Of a DNA stretch of 64,000 nucleotides, positions 54,836-64,000 are shown in pieces. The notes below the pieces were generated by a model, which saw nothing but the letters and a program-made list of their open reading frames with translations, searched no databases and was not told the origin of the DNA. Positions within the stretch are counted from its first letter, which is position 1, and each line of letters starts with the position of its first letter. The position numbers and the translations under genes are program-made. The stretch comes from Branchipolynoe longqiensis. Lineage: Eukaryota > Annelida > Polychaeta > Phyllodocida > Polynoidae. The stretch spans positions 36,678,556 to 36,742,555 of the forward strand of contig CM059197.1 of NCBI GenBank assembly GCA_030323885.1. Reading direction: 5' to 3'.

Positions 54836-56490
54836 TGACTGTGACATTACGCCTTTGGGTCTTCGTGACTGTGACCATGACACATTTGGGTCTTGTGACT
54901 GTGACCAAGACACATTTCCGAGATAGCACAGAGCCGTTGGGCTGATGTTGGCTCGACGGTGGCTGCGCCGTCGGGCCGACATTGTTTTGTCCACTGACCC
55001 GCCGTCGGGCCAACGGTGGCAAGCCAACCATACCAGCATATATATATGCCACCGTTGGCCCAACGGTGGCCCGACAGTGTTTGCCACCCATAACAGTATA
55101 TGCCGCTGTTGGCTGCACTGTCAGATAACACAGAGCCAATATAGGGTCCATATGGGTTACATTGTGGGCCCCATATGGTTTTTCCAAACAGGAATCTCTG
55201 GATACCACATGGAGAAGATATACGTTTCCTGTGTCACAAAGCTGTTACCACAGATGGCAGTGGAGGAGTAATCCCCAATTTTAAAAAATCAGTTTAATAT
55301 CATAGAGGTGCATGCACCTCATATTAGATATTAGATATTAAGATGATAATACACTAATCTTGGCTAAAAAGCTAAGCTAAGAAGTGATGACTGTTAAACA
55401 AAACCCAGCACTCCTCTCTAAAACATTTTTGCAATGAAAATGGTGTTTCATGAGCACTGGTGGGCATTTGTAACTTCAAACTCTCTACTGACCTGTTCCA
55501 AAAGCAACCGTATTACACCTCACATATGGCTGTAAGTTAGGCATATTTTAACATCCTTCTCAACCTTATCTTTTTACCGCTTGATGGCTCGACGGTGGCA
55601 AATATGTGGAAAATGAACTACAAACAGCGGCGGGCCACAACCGTCGACCCAACGGTGGCAAATATGTAAAAAGAATGGCAAAGAGCGGTGGACCACCACC
55701 GACAGCCCGACTGTGGCCCGACTGTGGCAAATATGTGCAAAAAGAATGGCAAAAAGAATGACAAAAAGCGGCGGACCACCACCGTCGGTCCGACGGTGGC
55801 CCGATGGTGGCAAATATGTGCAAAAAGAATGGCAAAAAGTGGTGTACCACCACCATCGACCCGACGGTGGAAAATGTGTGGAAAAAGAACGGCAAAGAGC
55901 GGCGGGCCACCACATTTGGGTCTTGTGACTATTAGCATGATGCTTTTGAATTTTGTGACTGTGACCATGACTGTGACTGTGACCACGACGCATTTAATTG
56001 GGTCTTGTGACTGTGACACATTTGGGTCTTGTGACTATAATTATGATACATTTGTGACTGTGACCACAACACATTTGGATCTTGTGACTATAATTTTGAT
56101 GTATTCAGGTTTGGTGACTGTGACCACAACACATTTGGGTTTTGTGACTGACCACAACACATTCCAGCTTTGTGATTGTGACCATGATATATTTCGGTCT
56201 AGCAACTGTGACAATGACGCATTTGGGTCTTGTGACTAATTATAATGCATTTGGGTCTTGTGACTGTGACTGTGACATATTCGGGTCTTGCAACTATGAC
56301 TACGACGCATTTGCATTTTCTGACTGTGACCACAACACATTTGGCTCTTGTGACTGACCATGACGCATTTGGGTTTTACAATGCATTTGGATCTTACAAC
56401 TATAACTACAATGCTTTCGCGTTTTGTGACAGTGGCTATGACATATTCCAGATTCGGATCTTGTGACTGTGACCATGACACATTTGGGTC
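54836..56490. repeat. Compound repeat: GTGACTGTGACC minisatellite and CCGTCGGGCC palindromes
   Basis: Two kinds of unit. ACATTTGGGTCTTGTGACTG-type ~30-bp units lie at 54836-54915 and 55915-56490. GACGGTGGCAAATATGTG - AAAAGAATGGCAAA - GCGG - ACCACCACCGTCG units of ~65-70 bp lie at 55585-55915, related to the palindrome-rich 54950-55090. 55260-55570 between them is unassigned. Confidence 0.85.
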
Positions 56491-56529
56491 TTATGATCAG
56501 ACTGTGAGCTTTACAATCAACTTTTGAGG

Positions 56530-56765
56530 TAATTTTTATTTTAAATTGTTAATTCTGGAGATATTTCATGTGAAACCATGCAAATTAATTTTGGCATACA
56601 TGCTTCAACAGTAATAGGTTCTATTAAATTGAATCAGTATTCCTTTTATTCGGTAATGAATGTTTAATGAATGCACCAGTATCTAAGTTGGATATTTAGA
56701 ATTACCTAGCTGAGTTTTGAGAGGTTTAGGAAATGTGATGTTTTCATCGGACTATGTAGCTTTAA
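56530..56765. mobile_element. TTAA-MITE copy, decayed
   Basis: GATGTTTTCATCGGACTATG then TAGCTTTAA end at about 56764; interior matches the 26.3-kb element. Confidence 0.6.
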
Positions 56766-57034
56766 GAATAAAATTAATTTCATCCAATGGAGTAGTGAAA
56801 AATACTTTCAGCACACTTTATAAAATGACAATCCCTTTTTTTTTTACTAAAGTGTATTTTATTTATCAAATAATATCTCTTGTCAGCGCCAGAGCACTGG
56901 TCATACAGTCCGGCCGTACAGTACAATTCCTTGATACATAAATAACACTACTATCAGTTGTAATAGTAACTGCATGCAAATCCTGTTCGATACTAAAAGT
57001 ATTATACATTTGATAAAAAAAGTATCAGCTGTAG
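56766..57034. other. Unassigned
   Basis: No gene recognised. Confidence 0.4.
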
Positions 57035-57468
57035 TCATCATCATCATGCTGTCGGTCGCGATGCGACAAAGACTGCTTTCATTACTTGACTGCCGCTCTC
57101 CATTTAGCTACATTTCATGAAAGCTGCCTGCAAAAGTGTTGAAGTGCTGCTGGCTTTTGCAAGTTACCAGCGGCACTCTCTCGGGGAGCAAATAGAGGTT
57201 TCACACCGGCAAGAACATGTCAAGACAGGCGCAAAACTATTTGTCCCTGCAGTGGCTGGTCGGGAGATGTTGGGAGTTCCATACATCAACCGCCCTTAAT
57301 GCTGCCACAGTGACATGGTTTTCTGTTTAGGGTTTGTTCCCTTGCCTTCGGTTCTGTCAAGAACCTGTACCACAAGGCAGTGGTTTACAACTCTGCAAGG
57401 CAGGGGCGTCAAACTCCCTGAGGTATTGCTATACCTGCAATACCTGCAATACCTGCATACCAGCTGTA
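57035..57468. mobile_element. Composite: LINE 3' tip (minus) joined to repeat X (plus)
   Basis: 57035-57107 is the reverse complement of the LINE 3' end including (CAT)n. From CATTTCATGAAAGCTGCC it is repeat X with its 60-codon frame open (57117-57299) and a threefold AATACCTGC tail. Same order and orientation as at 33366-33775. Confidence 0.82.
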
Positions 57469-57984
57469 GTATACTAGTAGTAACTGTGTACAATTCCAGT
57501 CCAATAAAAGTATCATGCATTCAGTGAATATGTATTGCATGGTTCTAGAATTTTCTTTCAACATTTTTTTCCTTCTTTCCTTTTTCTAAAGAAATATATA
57601 AAAAATATATATACCTATTTTCAAATACATACACAGTGTATATGCAAATCAGTGAATTTAATCACAATTAATAGGCTGGTATCTAGTAAATACCTACACT
57701 GATTTGCCCATAAATGTAAGTTATTATATGCTGAAGGATAAGGTATGATGGTGACAGAGGAAAGAGTTAAGTAAATCAGAACACTGGATGTCAGTGTGTT
57801 GTTAGTATGATGTTATTTTTTGCAATACTGTTTGAGTCATTTAATTAGTAATTGTTAGCTCTTTGTATTGTGTGATTTGATGAATGGAATGAAGGTCTGA
57901 GGTTGTAGTGGACATTTATATGTGACTGGTCTTGGGTCATTTTTAAGGAAAATGTTAGGTACTAGGTATGTAATGGGCACTGAA
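57469..57984. other. Unassigned
   Basis: AT-rich; no gene or element recognised. Confidence 0.4.
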
Positions 57985-58316
57985 AGAGGGGTGGGAAGGG
58001 GCTTAGCATGCTGGGCCGTGGATTGAAGTCACCTATCAGCAGGATCTCATATTTGTCTATATCATGTATTTCACTCGTCACATTGGTCAATTGCTCAAAG
58101 GCCTGCTTAACACTTCCATCTGGTGGTCTGTACACATTCCAATCAGGATCTTCTTTGTATAAAGCCTTGTGATGACCACCCATTGCAGTTCTGGCATAGC
58201 ATACAAAATATTGTTATCCGCATATTCATTATGGTCTACTTGCAAAGAATTTCTATAGTAAATTACTAGTCCACCTCCAGCCTTTGTTTGCCCATTTAGA
58301 TGTTGTGCTTCTCGAT
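57985..58316 (-). pseudogene. LINE endonuclease fragment (first type)
   Basis: Two minus-strand frames give KAGGGLVIYYRNSL and then YRPPDGSVKQAFEQL with EILLIGDFN. These are the G-G-G-x-x-x-Y-x-R, Y-R-P-P and G-D-F-N motifs of APE-type LINE endonucleases. A frameshift separates them and the polymerase is absent. Confidence 0.75.
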
Positions 58317-59230
58317 CAGATCAGTTCTCTGGAGGTGGTGTGAGAGTTTATTTTGGTACACCAGAGTTTCCACTTCCTATCCGATTCGGGAAGCTCGACA
58401 TCTTTGGACCAACTGGTGGCTATTTTAACGAGATTCTCAGTGTCTCGGTTGGGGTTTGTGTGGAGCTTGTAGAGGAGTTTGTTGCAGAATCTTTTTGCTC
58501 TATGCATTGCATTAAAGGTGGTGCGGCCAGTGTGGTTACAGATGGTTTGCTTTATGGTGTCTGTCATTGCTTGGTAAGTGAGTGTGGTGACCTCATCACA
58601 TGTGGTCGGTGGGTTCAGATTTATTAAGTTTTCTAGACAAAGGTTGAAGGTCGCCCAGTCTGCGTGGTTTAGGTTGAATCTGGGTGATGGTGGGGGGTGG
58701 GTGACTTTTGGTGCATTGGTGTGGAGGAGAGCTGCGTGGTGGTCTGAGTATAGTGTTGTGAGCTCCCAGGAAGTGATGCAGAGATCGATCGATGTATTTG
58801 CTCTGTAGGTAGGTGAGCCATCGTTGAGGATAGAATGGGATGTTGAGTCGAGGATCTCTGCTAGGAGGGCACAGCCTCGAGGGGAATCGATGTTGGGTCC
58901 CCACGAGGAGTGGTGGGTGTTAAAGTCTCCCATGACAACTTGGTGATCTGTGCCATTGCCGAGGGCCCGGGAGATATGGTTTGGAGTATAAGTAGTGTTG
59001 ACAGGGTTGTAAATGTTGTATTCATCCATGATGGAGTGTGCTAGGTGGAGACGTATGCGAAGGGTGTCAGCATGAGTGTTGAATCTGTTGGGTGGGATCT
59101 TGGTGGAGTGGATGTGGTTGCTTACGAAGGTCTGCCTGCTGCTGCGCATCTTACTGCGGGGATGTGGTATGTGGTGTAGCCTTTGATATGGGGTGGATCA
59201 ATGAGGGAGGTTTCTTGGAGAAATCTATGC
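58316..59230 (-). pseudogene. LINE endonuclease fragment (second type), 277-codon frame
   Basis: The open part 58316-59149 includes VVMGDFNTHHSSWG, NTSIDLCITS and SDHHAALL, the catalytic Asp/Asn, Asp and Ser-Asp-His of an APE endonuclease, plus the linker to the (missing) polymerase. A FLQETSL start motif near 59210 is in another frame, so there is a shift near 59150. It lies in the same orientation as the zinc-finger gene and starts within about 25 bp of its stop codon. Confidence 0.82.
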
Positions 59231-59250
59231 ATCTGTCATCTGTTCTCACA

Positions 59251-60459
59251 TCACTTTACAATTTTATTCCGTGTGTGCACCTTCATGTGCGACTTGAGAC
59301 CTCCGGAATTCCTAAACTTGTGTCCACACTCAACACATGTATATGGCATCTCCCCCGTGTGGGTGATCATGTGTCTCTTTAGGCTATCCACCTGATTGAA
59401 CATCTTATTGCACCGCGAACACGCGAAAGGGTTCTCACCACTGTGGATAACCATGTGTCGCTTTAGGCTACCAACTTGAGTGAAGGTTTTCCCACAGTCA
59501 GAACACATATGAGGTTTTTCTCCAGAGTGCTTCAAAGCATGTACTTTAAGTGCTGTTATCTGTATGAACCTCTTGCCACACTCAGAGCACTCATATGGTT
59601 TCACATCCTTATGAATCCTTAAATGCTGATTGAGCTGTGTCTTAGTCTTAAATCCCTTTCCGCAGTGCGAACACAAGTAAGCCTTCTCAGCCAAATGCAC
59701 ATACATGTGTTGCTTCAGACCTTTCTGCAGGCGGAACAGTTTGCCGCACACTGAACACTTGTTCGGCTTCTCCCCCGTGTGTATAGTCATATGCTTCTTG
59801 AGCAGTGAGAGCGAAATGAATCGCTTATCGCACTCCGAACAGGGATGTGGCTTTGCAGTCTCCGCTTGGTGCTTATACATATGCAGCTTGAGATTGGCAG
59901 GAATGGTGAACCTCTTACCGCAGTCCGGGCAGACATGTGGCGCCACCCCGAGGTGCTGCATCATGTGGTACTTCAGTGATGCGGACATGGTGAAGCCTGC
60001 GCCACAGATGGAGCAGAGCACCTTCTTCTGGTTCTTCATATGCGTCTGCAGGTGACTCCTCAGGAAATTGGACCGGCTGAAGGCGCGTCCACACTTGGAA
60101 CATATGAAGGGCTTTTCACCTGTGTGAATGGTGAGGTGACCCGTCAGGTGTCCCACATGCCGGAAGCACTTCCCACACTTCGGACAGGTATGTGGCTTTT
60201 CACCCGTGTGGATGCGCATGTGAACCTTCAAGCTGCATGCCTGGCTGAAGCACTTGGCACACTCAGAGCAGCGAAAAGGCTTTTCACCCGTGTGTGTCAT
60301 CATGTGCACCTTCAGGCCGGACTGCTGGCTGAATGCCTTATTGCACTCTGAACATACATGGTGCTTTGCTGTCAGGTAGCCCTTCTTCGCTCGCCCTGTC
60401 CGACGCTTCGACGAGCCAGAGCTCTTCACAGAATCTTTGCCTTGGCTTGCGGACAGGTG
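59251..60459 (-). CDS. C2H2 zinc-finger protein, last exon (13 fingers)
   Basis: Probable nuclear DNA-binding transcription factor; target not inferable. The exon starts after the acceptor CTTCTCTTTCAG (minus strand, 60460) in phase 0: a basic linker (KRRTGRAKKG), then thirteen C-x2-C...H-x3-H fingers, from HVCSECNKAFSQQSGLKVHM to TCVECGHKFRNSGGLKSHM. Linkers 1-2, 2-3, 7 and others are TGEKP-like; linkers after fingers 4, 5, 6, 8 and 13 are atypical. The zinc ligands look complete. It ends RNKIVK and TGA at 59251. AATAAA (59263-59268) overlaps the last codons. No KRAB, BTB or SCAN domain is seen in this exon. Such poly-zinc-finger genes are common in lophotrochozoans. Confidence 0.93.
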   Translation of the reverse strand, partial: HLSASQGKDSVKSSGSSKRRTGRAKKGYLTAKHHVCSECNKAFSQQSGLKVHMMTHTGEKPFRCSECAKCFSQACSLKVHMRIHTGEKPHTCPKCGKCFRHVGHLTGHLTIHTGEKPFICSKCGRAFSRSNFLRSHLQTHMKNQKKVLCSICGAGFTMSASLKYHMMQHLGVAPHVCPDCGKRFTIPANLKLHMYKHQAETAKPHPCSECDKRFISLSLLKKHMTIHTGEKPNKCSVCGKLFRLQKGLKQHMYVHLAEKAYLCSHCGKGFKTKTQLNQHLRIHKDVKPYECSECGKRFIQITALKVHALKHSGEKPHMCSDCGKTFTQVGSLKRHMVIHSGENPFACSRCNKMFNQVDSLKRHMITHTGEMPYTCVECGHKFRNSGGLKSHMKVHTRNKIVK

Positions 60460-60702
60460 CTGAAAGAGAAGCGAGTGAGTGAGTGAGTGACACGCCTCTA
60501 ATTAAACCAATTACTTGGCCATATCTCAACAATTAAGGCAATCACTTTTTTACATATCTACAATTAAGCCAATCATTTTCATACATATCTATGATTAAAC
60601 CAATTACTTTACCACATGTCTACAATTAAACTAATCACTTTACCACATGTCTACAATTTAACCTATTACTTGTTGATACATGTACAATTGAACCAATCAC
60701 TT

Positions 60703-60872
60703 TTCCACTGAGCTAACCAGTCCTTGTCCTATCCTATTAATGCCGATCGCCCGGTTAGGGAGTGACAAGTATCAATTTGATACATTATTGGTTTGACTCG
60801 GATGTGATTCGAACTCATGACCTTCCACACAGAAAGCCTGCGCTCTACAGATTCGGCCACGCTGTCCAGCCG
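60703..60872 (-). mobile_element. SINE-A 5' half, in the zinc-finger intron
   Basis: Complement of body start, linker (TTATTGGTTTGACTCGGATG) and tRNA-like head (GATTCGGCCACGCTGTCCAG). Confidence 0.8.
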
Positions 60873-61042
60873 ACAAAAATATAATCAATCAATCTTTAAC
60901 TGCAATTACATAGGATATTCACAGATTAATTTCAAGGGATAGCACATATGTCCATGGAAAATGGGAGAGTAAACGTTTAATGGAAATAAAATTGCTCTTT
61001 AAATGTGTTTAAGGAGATATTTTTTAATTGTATTGATCTTTT

Positions 61043-61316
61043 ATTGGAGAATTATACTGTCTATTATGGATTGGATAGGTCTGAGTAGTCTTGGTTTCAC
61101 CGTTAGAGAGCCTTTTACCGACTCACAGGATTTTCAACATCCCATACCATAGTGTGAGAGCAACTGGCCTTTCATGACACTGTAAGTTATACACAGTGGT
61201 CGAAATCTGAACTGGCAGAGCTGATGGTATTGGCAATCAAACCGTCAACCTTCAAATTAGGAATCTGACCTAGAAAAAGTCTGACACAGTCGAACCATTC
61301 CACCAGATTAATCTCT
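61043..61316 (-). mobile_element. SINE-B copy, in the zinc-finger intron
   Basis: Minus-strand copy with GAGAGCAACTGGCCTTTCAT and head complement GTCGAACCATTCCACCAGA; several deletions. Confidence 0.8.
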
Positions 61317-61394
61317 TTCAAACAAAGGGTAAAAGAAACCCACCATCTTGCATTGTGTCTCTCAAAAAGGTAAATAAAACATTAAAATATTTAC

Positions 61395-61468
61395 ACTATC
61401 ATCGTCCTTGTCGATGCTTCTCTCCACATCAACGCCAACAGGGCCATCTAACTCACGGTTGAATCTGT
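61395..61468 (-). CDS. Zinc-finger gene, preceding exon
   Basis: 74 bp between TTACATTTCAG and GTAAAT on the minus strand. It reads RFNRELDGPVGVDVERSIDK then DDDS and joins in phase to HLSASQGKD of the last exon. Two bases at its start belong to a split codon from a further exon, which I could not find upstream. The 935-bp intron holds a SINE-A fragment and a SINE-B copy. Confidence 0.72.
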
Positions 61469-61532
61469 CTGAAATGTAACAAAGTACATCGGTTTATTAC
61501 AGTTTAGAATCAAATGACGTGGTTTTATGTTG

Positions 61533-61675
61533 CAGTCACACTATGACGACAAGGGGGTGACGACAGCCCAGCAACTTGGATTTTGTGAAAACCCGACGAC
61601 ATATGCAAATTCGGGCCAAGTTGGACGACAATCGGACGACATCCGGACGACAGCCCGACGACAGACGGGACGACA
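61533..61675. mobile_element. Left end of a CACACTATGACGAC-type MITE
   Basis: GCAGTCACACTATGACGACA then repeated GACGACA words (CGGACGACATCCGGACGACA). No right end is found; the TG/CA array follows directly. Confidence 0.55.
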
Positions 61676-63345
61676 GTGTCTGTGTGTGTGGGTCTGTGTG
61701 TGTGTGACTCTGTGTCTATGTGTGTGTCTCTATGTGTGTGTCTGTGTCTCTGTGTGTGTGACTCTGTTTCTCTGTGTATGTCTCTGTGTCTGTGTGTGTG
61801 TCTCTGTGTTTCTGTGTGTGTGTCTCTGTGTGTGTATCTGTGTGTGTGTCTCTGTGTGTGTGACTCTGTGTCTCTATGTGTGTCTCTCTGTCTCTATGTG
61901 TGTGTCTGTGTGTGTGACTCTGTGTGTCTCTATCTGTGTGTATGTGTCTGTGTGTGTGTCTCTGTGTGTGTGACTCTGTGTGTCTGTGTCTGTGTCTCTG
62001 TGTGTCTGTGTCTGTGTCTCTGTGTGTGTCTCTGTGGGTCTGTGTCTGTGTCTGTTTGTGTCTCTGTGTGTATGCAACAGAGACACAACGACACAGACAC
62101 ACACACACAGACACACACATAGACACAGATACACACATACAGACACAGAGACACACACAGACACACACAGATACACACACACCACAACACACACAGAGAC
62201 ACACACAGACACAGAGATACACAGACCGAGGCACACTGATACACACACAGAGACACACACACAGCAACAGAGACACAAAGACACAGAGACACACACACAC
62301 AGACAAAGAGACACACACAGAGACACATTGACACACACAGACACAGATACACACACAGAGACACACACAGAGACAGACACAACAGAGACACACACACAGA
62401 CACATGCAGAGACACACACACACACAGACACACACAGAGACAAAGAGACACACACAGAGACACACACAGACACAACACAGAGAGACACACAGAGACACAC
62501 ACAGAGACACACACAGACACAGAGACATATACAGAGACACACACAGACACAGAGACACGACACACAGACACACACACAGAGACACAGATACACACACCGA
62601 GACACACTGATACACACACACAGCAACAGAGACACAAAGACACAGAGTCACACACACAGACAAACACAGAGACAAAGAGACACACACACAGACACATTGA
62701 CACACACAGACACAGATACACACACAGAGACACACACAGAGACAGAGACACAACACAGAGACACCCACACAGACACACACACAGACACATGCAGAGACAC
62801 ACACACACAGACACACACAGAGACAAAGAGACACACACACAGACACACACACAGAGACACACACAGAGACACACACACACACACAGACACATACAACCTG
62901 GTATTCCGGTGGGGCAGCACTATAAAGCCGCCATCAGTGCCTACTGTCGCCAGTCGGCATTCATCCACAGAGACACACCGACACAGATACACAAAGACAG
63001 AGACACGACACAGAGACACACACAGAGATACACACACCGAGACACACACACAGCAACAGAGACACAGAGACACACACAGAGACAAAGAGACACAGACAGA
63101 GACACATTGACACAGATACACACACAGACACACACACATACAGAGACACACACACACAGATACACACAGAGACAAAGAGACACACACACAGACACAGAGA
63201 CACACACAGAGACACAACACACAGACCCACACACAGACACAGAGACACATACAGAGACACACACAGAGACACACACACATAGAGACACAGAGACACACAC
63301 AGAGACACACACACAGACACACACATAGACACAGAGACCCACATA
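61676..63345. repeat. 1.7-kb TG-TC / AC-AG array with a strand switch
   Basis: 61676-62066 is TGTGTGTCTCTG-type; from about 62080 to 63345 it is the complement type (ACACACAGAGACAC). Around 62050-62090 the two meet in TTGTGTCTCTG - loop - CAGAGACACAA. Long Cys-Val and Thr-His frames on both strands are artefacts. A SINE-A scrap interrupts it at 62895-62965. Confidence 0.95.
62895..62965 (+). mobile_element. SINE-A scrap inside the array
   Basis: GGGGCAGCACTATAAAGCCG and CTACTGTCGCCAGTCGGCAT correspond to the SINE-A 3' half. Confidence 0.7.
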
Positions 63346-63349
63346 CAGC

Positions 63350-63432
63350 TCAAGGTCCCTAAACCGACCACCTCCCTAAATGGACCATTTAAAGTTGGTC
63401 CCATGGTTAGTCCATTTAGTGAGGCTTTACTG
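63350..63432. mobile_element. pogo-like MITE, right half
   Basis: AACCGACCACCTCCCTAAAT to GAGGCTTTACTG followed by TA. Confidence 0.75.
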
Positions 63433-64000
63433 TACAATTATCTCTTTCAGGTTTTCTTAATTGTGTAGGGCCTGCATGCGCGGCCATTTTATTATTTACT
63501 ATCGAAGTATATTCTAGTGTGTTTCGGCTGAGTCGAGTAACACATGTGTAATACTCAGGCAGATGAAATCTGTCGCTGCTTCAAAGTGGGTGTAACATTT
63601 TGATCATGCCTTCGTGTTTATCTTGTCAAGTAAGTCCTAGGAAAAACACCCCAATATTTCCATTAAATTGATAACAGAAATATTTATTTTGCTGCCTTGA
63701 TTACTAAGCAAAATTGTGCATCTTAATGCTTCGTTGTACATGTGATGTTTGTTCTCGCTATGCGAACTTCAAAACCAAAAGAAAGGACATGAACACCAGA
63801 GTGTTGGTTCAGATCTTTAATTCCCACACCGAGAGGTCACGCACTGATCTGACCCCGAGGCATGCTCTGCTCTTGGGTGGTTTATAACCTTAGGACAGTT
63901 ACCGGCTTCAGAACTGCACCATTTAGGGAATCGGCCCCGATAAATCGGCCCGTTCCTCGGATGAAGAGTAAACTTCAGAGGGGATGGTTGTAGAAGTGGG
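63433..64000. other. Unassigned right edge
   Basis: A short frame ATGCCTTCGTGTTTATCTTG followed by TCAA and GTAAGT (about 63606-63636) could be a first coding exon of a plus-strand gene continuing outside the window. Eight codons are too few to judge. Confidence 0.3.

Noticed and set aside
59092..60351. Plus-strand frames over the zinc-finger exon
   Set aside because: Antisense of the finger repeats, no motifs.
61676..63342. Frames of up to 388 codons rich in Cys-Val or Thr-His
   Set aside because: Pure TG/CA array translation.

Overview
This window is nuclear DNA from an animal, most likely a marine mollusc. It has spliced genes, exons of a TMEM72-like membrane protein and a 13-finger C2H2 zinc-finger protein, many tRNA-derived SINEs, APE-type LINEs and a tyrosine-recombinase (DIRS) retrotransposon. 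One SINE family (SINE-C here) has a 3' half that resembles, from memory, a SINE common in molluscs. The species is not identifiable by eye. There is no bacterial gene, operon, CRISPR array, rRNA gene or free-standing tRNA gene. I saw no undescribed defence or metabolic system; the novelty lies in mobile elements and in how they cut into host genes.

Layout. 1-11.8 kb: gene-free repeats (22-bp minisatellite, SINE-A copies, evolving microsatellites, a 581-bp element with ~80-bp inverted ends and a 9-bp target duplication, a gypsy RNase H relic). 11.8-17.2 kb: a structurally complete DIRS element (terminal inverted repeats, Gag, RT-RNase H, tyrosine recombinase, internal complementary region). 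18.0-20.5 kb: a 5'-truncated, frameshifted LINE on the minus strand. 20.5-38.4 kb: MITEs, many SINE-A copies, a homopyrimidine tract, a 1.3-kb tandem duplication with SINE-A breakpoints, and a 1.6-kb element carrying two clusters of a 14-bp motif.

38.6-51.7 kb: a five-coding-exon gene on the plus strand that splices in phase to a 483-residue protein with four membrane segments, closest by recall to TMEM72. A SINE landed on the first splice acceptor and duplicated it, and a 178-bp unit holding the last acceptor plus the start of the last exon is present three times. Its introns hold SINEs, MITEs, a LINE 3' end with a 16-bp target duplication and a 54-bp minisatellite. 51.9-58 kb: MITEs, a fold-back element and a compound GTGACTGTGACC minisatellite. 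58-61.5 kb: two LINE endonuclease fragments, then the zinc-finger gene on the minus strand (two exons seen). 61.7-63.3 kb: a 1.7-kb TG/CA-type array that switches strand near 62,072. The last 0.6 kb is unassigned.

SINE-A, SINE-B, SINE-C and X are names used only here. All family calls come from reading motifs; no database was searched.
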